From NCBI RefSeq assembly GCF_000495435.3, contig NZ_AXUN02000198.1, positions 124,001-188,000 of the forward strand: 64,000 bases of DNA. The letters are read 5' to 3'. A program made the position numbers and the translations under genes. The DNA comes from Youngiibacter fragilis 232.1 (GTDB lineage Bacteria > Bacillota > Clostridia > Clostridiales > Clostridiaceae). Position 1 is the stretch's first letter. Each line of letters starts with the position of its first letter. This document shows, in pieces, positions 36,251 to 45,289 of this stretch. A model generated the notes under the pieces. It worked only from the letters and a program-made list of their open reading frames with translations, did not search any database and had not been told where the DNA came from.

Positions 36251-36367
36251 CATCCACCCCCACGTACAGTATACCAATCCCAAATGAGAGGTGCAATGGA
36301 GGTGGATTCGTAGTAGAATGTACTGTATTGGAAAAATCAACGGTAGAAAATTAAGGGGAGCTTAAGA

Positions 36368-38260
36368 TTGAACATACTTGCAGCGGAATCCATATCAAAG
36401 AGCTTTGGCGAGAAGGTCCTGTTCAGGGATGCCACCTTCGGCATATCAGAAGGGGATAAGATAGGCGTAATAGGAATCAACGGCACCGGAAAGTCGACAC
36501 TGCTCAAGGTCATTTCGGGTGAGCTTCCGTCTGATACCGGGAGGATTGTGTATATGAACGGGGTGAGGATATCGGTGTTGCCTCAGGATCCCGAGTTCGA
36601 TCCCGAGGATACCGTGATCTCAGCCATATTCAGCGGCGAAGGCTCGCTTTCAATAATAAGGGAATACGAAGAGGCTGTCGTTAAGTCAAACGAGTCACCT
36701 GACAACATCAGCCTTCATGATGAAGTCATGAGGCTGGCTGCCAGGATGGATGACGTGGGTGCGTGGGGCCTGGAATCTGAGGCCAAGGCCGTCCTCACGA
36801 GACTCGGGATAACCGAGTTCCACAAGAGGACCGGGGAGCTTTCCGGAGGCCAGAAGAAAAGGGTTGCCATGGCAAGGGCGCTGGTCCTTCCAAGCGACCT
36901 CCTTATCCTGGATGAGCCCACAAACCATATAGACGATGTCACGGTCTCCTGGCTTGAAGGCATGCTCAGGAACAGGAAGGGAGCTATACTCATGGTGACC
37001 CATGACAGGTACTTCCTTGAAAGGGTGGCTGACAGGATGCTTGAGATCGACAGGGGCGAGGTCATATCCTGGCAGGCGAACTTCTCAAGGTTCCTTGAGC
37101 TGAAGGCTGAACGTGAGGAACTCCTTGAAGCCGGAGACAGGAAGAGGCGGAAGCTCTTCATGAAGGAGCTCGAGTGGATGAGAAGGGGCGCCAAGGCCCG
37201 GACTACCAAGCAGAAGGCTAGGATAGGAAGGTTCGAGGAGCTGGCACAGACTGAGTCAAGGCAGGAGCAGAATTCCATTGAGATCAAGGCCCTGTCATCG
37301 AGGCTTGGTGGCAAGACCATTGAGCTGAATGAAGTATTCAAGGCGTATGACGGGAATGAGCTTCTCCATGGATTCTCCTATAACCTGCTCCGCGACGACA
37401 GGGTCGGGATAGTCGGGGTGAACGGGCTCGGGAAATCAACCCTTCTGGCGATCATGGCCGGGGCTCTTCTGCCGGATAGCGGAACAGTTGATACCGGTGA
37501 GACGGTAAGGATCGGATATCTTACCCAGGACTACACCTTCAGGGACGAGAGCATGAGGGTCCTTGAATACATAAGGGATGCTGCTGAAAGGATCGAGACC
37601 ACTGACGGCATGTCGACGGCATCCCAGCTTCTCGAGACGTTCATGTTCCCGTCTGAATTCCAGTGGACACCGATAAGCATGCTGTCAGGCGGAGAAAAGA
37701 GGAGGCTCATGCTTCTTAGGATACTCATGGAGAAGCCTAACGTCCTGCTTCTGGATGAGCCTACGAATGACCTTGATACCATGACGCTTGAGGTGCTCGA
37801 GGACTTTCTCGATACCTTCAGCGGAGCTGTAGTTGCGGTGTCCCATGACAGATGGTTCCTTGACCGCATGGCAAGGAGGATCCTTCACTTCGAGGGTAAC
37901 GGGAAGATCACGATGCACCCTGGCAACTATACAGACCTTTCCGAAAGGCTGGAGCAGACCGAGGAGAAGGTCCCTGAAGCAAAGGTTGAAGCCAGGGATG
38001 AAAGGAAGAAGGAAAGGGCAAGGAAGTTCAGCTACAGGGAGCAGAAGGAATACGAGGGCATAGGTGACAGGATAGCGGGTCTTGAGGAAAGGATATCGGC
38101 GCTTGATAAGGAAATGGAGAAGAATGCCGCTGATTTCGAAGCCTTAGGCTCCCTTATGGAAGAAAAGTCGGTTTGTGAAGCGGAGCTTGAGGAAGCCATA
38201 GAGAGATGGGCATATCTTGAAGAGCTTTCCCAGGAGATAGCAAAGGGCAAGGAAGGTTGA
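36368..38260 (+). CDS. ABC-F family ATPase, Uup-like
   Basis: A 630-residue soluble protein with two ABC ATPase domains and no membrane segment. Walker A motifs are GINGTGKST and GVNGLGKST; signatures are LSGGQKKRVAMARAL and LSGGEKRRLMLLRIL; both Walker B motifs read LLILDEPTN or LLLDEPTN. A charged linker joins the domains and a C-terminal coiled coil (about 540-630) is typical of Uup, which acts on ribosomes and branched DNA. The start is a TTG, supported by AAGGGGAG. It is intact, unlike the second ABC-F gene in this window. Confidence 0.92.
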   Translation: MNILAAESISKSFGEKVLFRDATFGISEGDKIGVIGINGTGKSTLLKVISGELPSDTGRIVYMNGVRISVLPQDPEFDPEDTVISAIFSGEGSLSIIREYEEAVVKSNESPDNISLHDEVMRLAARMDDVGAWGLESEAKAVLTRLGITEFHKRTGELSGGQKKRVAMARALVLPSDLLILDEPTNHIDDVTVSWLEGMLRNRKGAILMVTHDRYFLERVADRMLEIDRGEVISWQANFSRFLELKAEREELLEAGDRKRRKLFMKELEWMRRGAKARTTKQKARIGRFEELAQTESRQEQNSIEIKALSSRLGGKTIELNEVFKAYDGNELLHGFSYNLLRDDRVGIVGVNGLGKSTLLAIMAGALLPDSGTVDTGETVRIGYLTQDYTFRDESMRVLEYIRDAAERIETTDGMSTASQLLETFMFPSEFQWTPISMLSGGEKRRLMLLRILMEKPNVLLLDEPTNDLDTMTLEVLEDFLDTFSGAVVAVSHDRWFLDRMARRILHFEGNGKITMHPGNYTDLSERLEQTEEKVPEAKVEARDERKKERARKFSYREQKEYEGIGDRIAGLEERISALDKEMEKNAADFEALGSLMEEKSVCEAELEEAIERWAYLEELSQEIAKGKEG

Positions 38261-38294
38261 AAAGGTCCTGCATGAGGAGTCATGCAGGACCTTT
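38261..38294. terminator. Terminator between the ABC-F and LysR genes
   Basis: A perfect 15-bp stem with a GGAG loop lies immediately after the ABC-F stop and 5 bp before the end of the convergent LysR gene, so it serves both. Confidence 0.82.
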
Positions 38295-38299
38295 GTCAT

Positions 38300-39175
38300 T
38301 CAGGCGGTGGGGAATGTATTGAAGAAGCGCTCTGCGCCAAGGCTCATCTTCTTGTCCTTGCGACGTATGATGGCAACGCCTGAGACAACAGGCACTTCAA
38401 GCTCAACAATCGCAAGCCTAAGCCCCGGTTCATCCATGAGGAGCCTTCTCGGAAAGAGCGTGATGCCAAGACCCAGCTCTACCATGGCAAGAAGCGGTTC
38501 ATGGCGGCTTATCGTGAACTTGACGTTTGGGCTGAAGCCCGACTTCCTGCAGGCATCAATGCATAGCCTGTGTATGGTCGACTTCTGGTCCAGAAGTATG
38601 AATTTTTCATCCTTGAGCTGAGAGAGCTTAACTTTCCCGAGCTTTGCAAGGGGGCTTGAAAGCGAGCAGGCCACTGCCAGGTCATCGTCAATGAGCGGCA
38701 TGACATCATACTTGTCAGTATCAAGGTAGTCTGTCCTAGCTATGGCAAGATCAAGCATGTAGTTGTCAATAAGGTATATTATCTCCTGCTGCTCCCTTTC
38801 GAGCAGGTCAAGGTGGATATTGTCATTGGTCTCCTGGAACCTCGCTATCTTTCCAAGCAGCCTGTACGGGGCAAGAAGCGGCAAGGTCCCGACCTTTACG
38901 CTGCATACCTTCTGCGTATCCATCATTGAAAGCTTGTCGATCAGCTCAAGATAGTCGCTTCTGGATTTTTTCGCAAACTCAAGGAAGTGGTTTCCTGCTG
39001 AGGTAAGCTCCACCTTCGAGGAGGTCCTTATGAAAAGCTGGACGCCAAGCTCATCCTCCAGAGCCTTTATCTGCTTTGAAAGTGAGGACTGGGATATGAA
39101 CAGCTCTTCTGCGGCATGTGAGAAGCTGCGGCTGCTCTCTATCATGAGAAAATAGTGGACTTGACTATAGGTCAT
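38300..39175 (-). CDS. LysR-family transcriptional regulator
   Basis: A 291-residue regulator with an N-terminal winged helix-turn-helix (FSHAAEELFISQSSLSKQIKALEDELG) and a C-terminal periplasmic-binding-protein-like effector domain. It is transcribed away from the UbiD/UbiX-type decarboxylase operon, the classic arrangement for a LysR activator of the divergent genes; the effector is then probably an aromatic acid. Palindromes lie in the shared intergenic region. Confidence 0.9.
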   Translation of the reverse strand: MTYSQVHYFLMIESSRSFSHAAEELFISQSSLSKQIKALEDELGVQLFIRTSSKVELTSAGNHFLEFAKKSRSDYLELIDKLSMMDTQKVCSVKVGTLPLLAPYRLLGKIARFQETNDNIHLDLLEREQQEIIYLIDNYMLDLAIARTDYLDTDKYDVMPLIDDDLAVACSLSSPLAKLGKVKLSQLKDEKFILLDQKSTIHRLCIDACRKSGFSPNVKFTISRHEPLLAMVELGLGITLFPRRLLMDEPGLRLAIVELEVPVVSGVAIIRRKDKKMSLGAERFFNTFPTA

Positions 39176-39232
39176 CGTTTCACCCTGCCTTGATCGTTGT
39201 CATTAAGATTTAATTTTACTCCCTATTTGGAT

Positions 39233-39309
39233 ATTTTGGAATAAGCTGACCTTATCCTTATGTCTGAAAGGGTTTCAATTTTTTACCAGCAATGCATTCC
39301 AAAATGGAA
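39233..39309. promoter_or_regulatory. Candidate LysR operator region
   Basis: TTCCAAAATGGAA (39297-39309) is a palindrome with the T-N11-A spacing of LysR boxes. A 10-bp segment of it, ATTCCAAAAT (39296-39305), recurs inverted as ATTTTGGAAT at 39233-39242, so two sites flank the divergent promoter region. Confidence 0.55.
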
Positions 39310-39430
39310 ACTGGTGATTCCGATACTGAATTGCTGACTGCACCTCTCGATTGTTACAGTATTAACAGTTAACATGTCCGATTCAGGCCTGGAAATGCCG
39401 GATGACATGTGTGCAAGAGGAGGAAGAAAA

Positions 39431-40867
39431 TTGGCTAAGACATACAAAGACCTTAGGGAATTCCTGCAGACACTTGAAGAGGAAGGGCAGCTGGTTAGGG
39501 TTGCAGGACCAGTCAACCCCGAGCCGGACCTGGGCGCGATAGGAAGGGCCGCAGCGGATATCAAGAACGGTCCTGCTGTACTCGTGGAGAACATCAGGGG
39601 ATACAGATACTCAATGGTTACGAATGTGCACGGGTCATGGAAGAACCATGCCCTGATGCTGGGAATGGACAAGGATGCTACGGTAAAGGAGCAGTTCGAG
39701 GAACTGAACAGGAGATGGGATAAGTTCCCCGTAACTCCAAAGGTGGTATCAAGGGAAGAGGCACCATGCAAGCAGAACACGATAACCGAGGACATTAACC
39801 TGTTTGAGCTGCTTCCGCTGTACAGGATCAACGAGCAGGACGGAGGCTTCTTCCTGTCAAAGGCTTCAGTTGTCACAGGCGACCCTGAGTTCCCCGACGA
39901 CTTCAACAAGCTGAACGTGGGTACCTACAGGATACAGGTCAAGGACAAGGACAGGGTAGGCATCCAGGCGCTCGCCTTCCATGACATAGCAGTGCAGCTT
40001 GAAAAGGCTGAGAGGGAGAACAAGCCGCTTCCCATAGCGATAACCCTAGGTAACACACCGCTCGTGACCTTCATGGCGAGCACTCCAGTAGGTTATAACC
40101 AGAACGAGTACGAGTTCGTCGGAGCCCTTCAGGACGGAGTACCTACCGAAATAGTAAAGGCGGATACCTGCGACCACCTATGGGTGCCTGCAGGTGCTGA
40201 AGTGGTAATCGAAGGATATATCATCCCGAGGCACAGGGTAGTGGAAGGACCCTTTGGAGAGTTCCCCGGTTCATACTCGGGAGCAAGGCTGCAGTGTGAG
40301 ATCCAGATTACTAGGATCACCCACAGGGACAATCCGATTTTTGAAAATCTCTACCTTGGAGTCCCATGGACTGAGATTGACTACCTGATGGCGCTGAACA
40401 CAAGCGTTCCCCTATACAAGCAGCTGAAGGAATCAATGCCTGAGGTGGTTGCAGTCAATGCGATGTATACCCATGGAATGGGTGTCATAATATCGACAAA
40501 GGTAAGATACGGAGGATACGGCAAGGGAGTGGCCTTCAGGCTGCTGTCGACCCCTCATGGGATGCCGTACTCGAAGATCGTCATCATAGTTGACGAGTTC
40601 GTGGACCCCTTCAACCTGGAACAGGTAATGTGGGCGCTTACGACAAGGGTGAAGCCGGACAAGGATGTCTCGCTCATTGAGAACTGTCCCGGAATGCCTC
40701 TCGACCCTTCATCTTTCCCTGCAGGAATGCACACCAAGATGATAATCGATGCGACTACACCTGTGGCTCCGGAACCCAACCCGCGCGAGACCCAGCTGCT
40801 TGAGAAGCCTGTGGGCTCTGAAGCTTGGGATGCTGTCCTTCGCGACCTGCTCAAGAAAGGCAATTAG
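39431..40867 (+). CDS. bsdC: UbiD-family (hydroxyarylic acid) decarboxylase, subunit C
   Basis: A 478-residue prenylated-FMN-dependent (de)carboxylase. The active-site stretch EGPFGEFPGSYSGARLQ holds the two conserved Glu residues; PVGYNQNEYEF and TPHGMPYSKIVIIVDEFVDPFN are further family marks. Its neighbours are the small subunit D, the UbiX-type flavin prenyltransferase and a probable LpdD chaperone, which is the layout of phenolic/gallate-type decarboxylase operons. The likely role is non-oxidative decarboxylation of a hydroxybenzoate. The start is the TTG at 39431, with AGAGGAGG 7 bp upstream. Confidence 0.9.
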   Translation: MAKTYKDLREFLQTLEEEGQLVRVAGPVNPEPDLGAIGRAAADIKNGPAVLVENIRGYRYSMVTNVHGSWKNHALMLGMDKDATVKEQFEELNRRWDKFPVTPKVVSREEAPCKQNTITEDINLFELLPLYRINEQDGGFFLSKASVVTGDPEFPDDFNKLNVGTYRIQVKDKDRVGIQALAFHDIAVQLEKAERENKPLPIAITLGNTPLVTFMASTPVGYNQNEYEFVGALQDGVPTEIVKADTCDHLWVPAGAEVVIEGYIIPRHRVVEGPFGEFPGSYSGARLQCEIQITRITHRDNPIFENLYLGVPWTEIDYLMALNTSVPLYKQLKESMPEVVAVNAMYTHGMGVIISTKVRYGGYGKGVAFRLLSTPHGMPYSKIVIIVDEFVDPFNLEQVMWALTTRVKPDKDVSLIENCPGMPLDPSSFPAGMHTKMIIDATTPVAPEPNPRETQLLEKPVGSEAWDAVLRDLLKKGN

Positions 40868-40879
40868 GAGGTAATGTCG

Positions 40880-41086
40880 ATGATTTGTCCAAGATGCGAT
40901 TCTGACAAGATAAAGGTAATGGTCAAGTCCCCGGTGGGAGATGAATGGGAAGTGTATGTCTGTGAAAAGTGCTGGTTCTCCTGGAGATCCACTGAGACCA
41001 TAAACGTACTGCCGAAGTTTAGGCTTGATGACGAGAAGATAAGGAACATGCAGATGATCCCTCCGATACCGCCGCTCGGAAAATGA
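40880..41086 (+). CDS. bsdD: Hydroxyarylic acid decarboxylase small subunit D
   Basis: A 68-residue zinc-ribbon-like protein of the BsdD/VdcD family. Two CxxC pairs (ICPRC near the N-terminus and CEKCWFSWRSTE) and a Pro-rich tail (MIPPIPPLG) are visible. Its exact role in decarboxylation is unclear. The ATG at 40880 has AGGAGG 7 bp upstream; the ATG six bases earlier is too close. It sits between subunits C and B. Confidence 0.9.
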   Translation: MICPRCDSDKIKVMVKSPVGDEWEVYVCEKCWFSWRSTETINVLPKFRLDDEKIRNMQMIPPIPPLGK

Positions 41087-41121
41087 TGATGGTAAAGAGG
41101 TCACTTGAAAGGATGGTTTGA

Positions 41122-41706
41122 ATGAGGATTATAGTAGGCATATCAGGAGCAAGCGGAGTGGTCATGGGCTACTACCTGCTCAAGGCGTTGAAGCAGCAGG
41201 AAGGCTGCGAGGTACACCTTGTCATGTCAAAGGGAGCGGTGACCACCTGGGAGCTTGAAACCGAAATGCCCCTTTCAAGGCTGACTGAGATAGCTGACGT
41301 GGTGCACAGCAACAAGAACCTGGCGGCGTCGATATCAAGCGGTTCCTTCCTGACCGACGGCATGATAGTTGTGCCCTGCAGCATGAAGACACTGTCTGCC
41401 ATAAGCACAGGCTATGCCTCGAACCTACTGGTAAGGGCTGTTGACGTGTGCCTGAAGGAGAACAGGAGGGTGGTGCTCGTACCTAGGGAGATGCCCATGG
41501 GCAAGGTGCACCTGAGGAACATGAAGGAAGCCGCGGACATAGGATGTACAATCGTCCCTCCGATGCTTACCTTCTACAACAACCCGCAGTCTCTCGATGA
41601 CCAGATAAACCATGTTGTCGGGAAGATCCTCATGCAGTTCGGCATGAGGCATACTAAGTTCATACCATGGGAAGGAGCTGACTCCAATGAAGCACCTGAG
41701 CTATGA
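41122..41706 (+). CDS. bsdB: UbiX-family flavin prenyltransferase (subunit B)
   Basis: A 194-residue enzyme that prenylates reduced FMN to make the cofactor of UbiD enzymes. The N-terminal flavin-binding GISGASGVVMGYY, the central VVPCSMKTLSAISTGYASNLL and the LVPREMPMGKVHLRNM segment are the family signature. It is third in the operon, so cofactor maker and user are produced together. It overlaps the next gene by 20 bp. Confidence 0.94.
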   Translation: MRIIVGISGASGVVMGYYLLKALKQQEGCEVHLVMSKGAVTTWELETEMPLSRLTEIADVVHSNKNLAASISSGSFLTDGMIVVPCSMKTLSAISTGYASNLLVRAVDVCLKENRRVVLVPREMPMGKVHLRNMKEAADIGCTIVPPMLTFYNNPQSLDDQINHVVGKILMQFGMRHTKFIPWEGADSNEAPEL

Positions 41707-42070
41707 AGCGGGGGAAGGGATCTACAGGGTCGAAGCGGATGTCCTTGTACTGGGCAGGGATATTTCAGCAGCCATCTGCGGAGGGGATACTCCACATATC
41801 GGAGCCGTAGCGCTTGCATCCCCGAGGATGAGCCTTGCGGACAAGGAGAAGACCTCAGCTTCAGCAAGCGTCATCTGCGTCACAGGTCACAAGGAGGACG
41901 AGCTGGCAAGGGCCGCGGCACTGAAGCTCGCTGCAAGGTTCTCCTGCCAGACCACGGTTGTCGCAGGCATACACATCGACGATGCGACTGAAGATGACAT
42001 AAGGGTCCTCTGGAAGAACTATGAAGCTGTGATGGCTAAGATATTGGAAGATCTCGGCGCTCATTTATAG
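41687..42070 (+). CDS. lpdD: LpdD-like prenylated-flavin chaperone
   Basis: A 127-residue protein. GDTPHIGAVALASPR and the downstream SVICVTGHKEDELARAAA resemble LpdD proteins of gallate-type decarboxylase operons, thought to help deliver the prenylated flavin. The assignment rests on this motif and on position as the last gene of a UbiD/UbiX operon. Its ATG lies inside the end of the UbiX gene with AAGGAG upstream. Confidence 0.68.
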   Translation: MKHLSYEAGEGIYRVEADVLVLGRDISAAICGGDTPHIGAVALASPRMSLADKEKTSASASVICVTGHKEDELARAAALKLAARFSCQTTVVAGIHIDDATEDDIRVLWKNYEAVMAKILEDLGAHL

Positions 42071-42147
42071 AAATAGCTTAAGGCAAAGACAGCTGACCCT
42101 AAAGGACATGAAAATTAGAGCTTAAGAATGTTATGAAGCAAAAAACA

Positions 42148-42197
42148 ATGGGAAGAGGAAGCGGACTTCAGTGTCGTCTCCTCTTCCCATGTTGTTT
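42148..42197 (+). terminator. Terminator after the decarboxylase operon
   Basis: A 12-bp stem ATGGGAAGAGGA/TCCTCTTCCCAT encloses a 19-nt loop and is followed by GTTGTTTT. T-rich sequence on the other strand would also allow minus-strand termination. The remaining gap to 42471 holds only the promoter signals listed next. Confidence 0.65.
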
Positions 42198-42362
42198 TGG
42201 GGGTATATGGAATAATTGACAAAAATTAACGATGATTGGTTTGGATAATGATAAAATAGCAATATTTACCGGATTTTCATGTCAAGAAAGCCCACCGGAA
42301 CAAATCGGATTATCAAATCATCAATGACATGCTTTTATAAATCAAAGCTTTCGCTAAACTAG

Positions 42363-42374
42363 TACTAATTAGTA
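42363..42374. promoter_or_regulatory. Palindromic operator TACTAATTAGTA
   Basis: A perfect 12-bp palindrome lies directly upstream of the putative -35 of the DsbA/nitroreductase operon. It resembles operators of redox- or quinone-sensing MarR/DUF24 regulators (YodB/CatR type: TACT...AGTA). The regulator gene is not in the window. Confidence 0.45.
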
Positions 42375-42388
42375 TCAATTCCCTATAT

Positions 42389-42418
42389 TTGATAAGATGC
42401 GATGAAATTGCATAAAAT
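42389..42418 (+). promoter_or_regulatory. Promoter of the DsbA/nitroreductase operon
   Basis: TTGATA (42389-42394), an 18-bp spacer and TAAAAT (42413-42418), 53 bp before the start codon. Confidence 0.5.
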
Positions 42419-42471
42419 CTATGGTATCATTGGATTACGGCAAAGAGTTGAGCCGTGAAGGAGCGATGAAC

Positions 42472-43110
42472 TTGAGGATAGACATATGGTCTGATTATGT
42501 GTGCCCGTTCTGTTACATAGGTTCCACAAGGCTGATGAAGGCCCTTGAGGAAACCGGACTGAAGGAAGGCGCTGAGATAACATACAGGAGCTTCCAGCTG
42601 GACCCGGATGCGAAAGCAGGGGAAAGCGGTCCGTATTACAGGAGCCTTGCTGAAAAGTATGGCATATCTGATGAAGAGGCGAAGTCAAGGATCAGGCAGG
42701 TTGCAATGATGGCTTCGAGGGACGGACTTAATTTTACGGAAGAGCTGTTCCATGTAAGCACATTCGATGCGCACAGGCTGGGGCATCTCGCAAGAAAGAC
42801 AGGATCAGGAACGAAATTCACCGAAGCGATGTACAGGTCGTATTTCGTGGACGGACTGGACATATCATCAAAGGATGTTCTTCTCTCAATAGCTGGAGAA
42901 GCTGGATTACCGCATGATGAGGCGATGGAAGTCCTTGAGGGAAGCGAGTATTCTTACGAGGTGAAGAAGGACCAGAAGGATGCAAGGGATTACGGGATAA
43001 GCGGCGTGCCGTTCTTCGTGGTCGATGGAAAATACGCACTAAGCGGCGCCCAGAGCCCTGAAAGCTTCAGGAAGGCACTTGAACGCGCAAGAGATGGAAA
43101 ACTAGGATAA
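42472..43110 (+). CDS. DsbA-family (FrnE-like) oxidoreductase
   Basis: A 212-residue thioredoxin-fold protein without a signal peptide, so cytoplasmic. The active site CPFC is in WSDYVCPFCYIG at the N-terminus, an alpha-helical insert follows, and the cis-Pro loop is SGVPFFVVDGKYALSGAQ. FrnE-like proteins act in disulfide or polyketide chemistry and stress. The start is taken as the TTG at 42472, eight bases after AAGGAG; the ATG at 42466 is too close to that site. It is co-transcribed with the nitroreductase. Confidence 0.9.
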   Translation: MRIDIWSDYVCPFCYIGSTRLMKALEETGLKEGAEITYRSFQLDPDAKAGESGPYYRSLAEKYGISDEEAKSRIRQVAMMASRDGLNFTEELFHVSTFDAHRLGHLARKTGSGTKFTEAMYRSYFVDGLDISSKDVLLSIAGEAGLPHDEAMEVLEGSEYSYEVKKDQKDARDYGISGVPFFVVDGKYALSGAQSPESFRKALERARDGKLG

Positions 43111-43125
43111 TACAGGAGGAAAAAA

Positions 43126-43722
43126 ATGAACAGTTTCAATGAAATAATGAAGGCAAGAAGGTCTTTCTACAACATAGGTGCAAGGGATGTTGTTGAGAAG
43201 GAAAGGATAAAGGCGATCGTAGAGGATGCAATGCTGTATTCACCTACAGCCATGAACTCGCAGAGCGGAAGGGTAGTCGTCCTTTTTGACGAAAACCATT
43301 CGAAGCTTTGGAGCATAGTAAAGGAAACGCTCAGGAAGGTAGTACCTGAGAACGCATTCCAGGCAACCAGCGACAAGATAGATTCCTTTGCCGCAGGACT
43401 CGGAACAGTTCTGTTCTACGAGGATACAGATGTGGTCAGAGGGCTTGAGAGGCAGTTCGAGCTCTATAAGGACAACTTCGTGCCATGGTCATATCAGTCT
43501 TCAGGCATGCTCCAGTACACTGTCTGGGCAGGGCTCACTGCTGAAGGTCTTGGAGCATCGCTCCAGCACTACAATCCCCTGATAGATGACGAGGTCAGGA
43601 AGACCTTCGGAATACCAGACACATACAAGCTCATGTCCCAGATGCCTTTCGGAAGCGTGGAGTCACAGCCTGGAGACAGGAACGCCATTCCGGTAGCTGA
43701 CAGGGTGAAGATACTGAGCTGA
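43126..43722 (+). CDS. Nitroreductase-family FMN oxidoreductase
   Basis: A 198-residue flavoenzyme of the nitroreductase superfamily, closest in pattern to the short YdgI/Hbn1-type group. The N-terminal ARRSFYNIG, SPTAMNSQSGRVVVL (FMN contact) and WAGLTAEGLGASLQHYN are family landmarks. It probably reduces nitroaromatics or quinones. It starts 15 bp after the DsbA-like gene behind AGGAGG; the pairing points to redox stress. Confidence 0.92.
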   Translation: MNSFNEIMKARRSFYNIGARDVVEKERIKAIVEDAMLYSPTAMNSQSGRVVVLFDENHSKLWSIVKETLRKVVPENAFQATSDKIDSFAAGLGTVLFYEDTDVVRGLERQFELYKDNFVPWSYQSSGMLQYTVWAGLTAEGLGASLQHYNPLIDDEVRKTFGIPDTYKLMSQMPFGSVESQPGDRNAIPVADRVKILS

Positions 43723-43737
43723 TGCAATAGAGACGAC

Positions 43738-43768
43738 AAAACCGGCAGGGGTAACCTTTGCCGGTTTT
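43738..43768. terminator. Terminator after the nitroreductase
   Basis: Stem AAAACCGGCA/TGCCGGTTTT with an 11-nt loop. The A- and T-rich ends allow termination in both directions. Confidence 0.7.
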
Positions 43769-43794
43769 GCCGTTCAATGAATCCACATGATCGA

Positions 43795-45277
43795 TCATGT
43801 CAGGCTTACTGTCCTCGTGGCCACAGCATCGCAAAATGCGCTGTCATGTTCCACGAATATTATCGTCGGCTCATATTCAAGCAGCAGGCGACTCTATCTG
43901 GATCCTTGAGAACACGTCAATGAAGTTGAGCGGCTCATCCCAGATGTGGAGGTGCGCTTTCTCACAGAGACTGCCTGCAATAAGAACCTTCTTCTTCTGC
44001 CCGCTCGAGTAGTCCTCGATATCCTTTTCGAACTGCACCCTGTCGAAGCCAAGCTTCTGGAGTATGGCCCTGAAGAGGGCTTCATCAATATCCTTCCGGA
44101 CGCAGTAGTCCCTGATGCTGCCTGAAAGACGCGAGGTGTCCTGGGAGACGAAGGAGACCCTGAGGCCGGCTCCCTTCCAAAGTGTTCCTGTGTACCCCAT
44201 GTCCTCCCCGCATATCAGCCTGAGGAGGCTTGATTTCCCTGAGCCGTTCCTGCCTCGGAGGGCGATCCTGTCCCCTTTGTTTATCTCGAAACCTATTCCT
44301 GAAAGGATCGTCCTGTCGCCGTAGAAAATGGATATGTCCTCTAGGCTCACGAGCCTTCCTGAGTGGAAGTCAAGCTGGGATATCTTAAGGGAGCAGGTCC
44401 TTTCAGTATCCTTGAAAAGCCTGGACTTGTCTTCTATGGCCAGGTTCTTCCTTGGCTCGATCGACTTGGAGCGCTTCATCATCTTGGCAGCCTTGTGGCC
44501 GATATAGCCCTTGTCAGGCTTAGAGCCAGAGTTCCTTGTCCCGATCTTTGTCTTCTCCACCCTGTCCGACCAGTCTGAGGTCCTTCGTGCAGCATCCTTC
44601 AGCCTTCCGATCTCCTTCTTAAGCCTTTCGTTATCCTCAGCCTCTGTCCTGTCCCTCATTTCCTTCTCGTTCCACCAGGTGGTGAAGTTTCCCTTCATGA
44701 GCTCTATGCCTGTCCTGTTTATGGAGAGTATGTGATCAATGCAATTGTCGAGGAAAGCCCTGTCGTGCGACACCAGGATGAAGCCCTTCTTTGATGACAG
44801 ATATCTGCTGACAATTCTTCTTGCTTCAAGGTCGAGATGGTCGGTGGGTTCGTCTATGAGGAGGAAGCTTGTTTCCTTAAGGAACATTGCCGCAAGTAGT
44901 ACCTTTGTGCGCTCCCCGCTGCTTAAGGTGGAAAAGGGCCTGAAGAGCACATCTTCATCTGCTGAAAGGAGATTAAGCTCCCTAATGAGCTCCCAGTGCA
45001 TAAAATCAGGATTTATACCATTTACGACATCCTGAGTCATCTGTTCCATATCGTCCACCACATAGGGGAAATATTCGAAATTGACTCCACACGATATGCT
45101 GCCGGAGTATTCGTGAAGACCCTGCAGCAGCCTGAGGAAGGTGGTCTTGCCCCGCCCATTCCTTCCCGTGAGGCCAAGCCTCCAGTCCGTGTCAAGAGTC
45201 AGGCTGACATTCTCGAATATGTTGTCGTAGCTTCCTTCGTATGAGAAGGTAAGGTCCTTTACGGTTATCTGTGACAA
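43795..45277 (-). pseudogene. ABC-F ATPase, ribosomal-protection type, frameshifted near the 3' end
   Basis: An Lsa/CplR-like ABC-F protein; intact members displace lincosamide, pleuromutilin or similar drugs from the ribosome. Two ATPase domains (Walker A GRNGRGKTT and GRNGSGKSS; signatures LSSGER and YSSGQKKK; Walker B LLIDEPTD and HIWDEPLNFIDV) are joined by a charged linker. The open frame ends early at 43877 (466 residues) with SPAA. One base too many at about 43887-43892 explains this: the other frame continues as LLLEYEPTIIFVEHDSAF, giving the switch His and the normal end at 43795. Either the gene is damaged or there is a sequencing error. The start is a TTG after GGGAGGTG. Confidence 0.82.
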
Positions 45278-45289
45278 GTGAGCACCTCC

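Noticed and set aside
42226-42260. TTGACA at about 42227 as the promoter of the DsbA gene.
   Set aside because: No -10 at normal spacing; TTGATA-18-TAAAAT closer to the gene is better.
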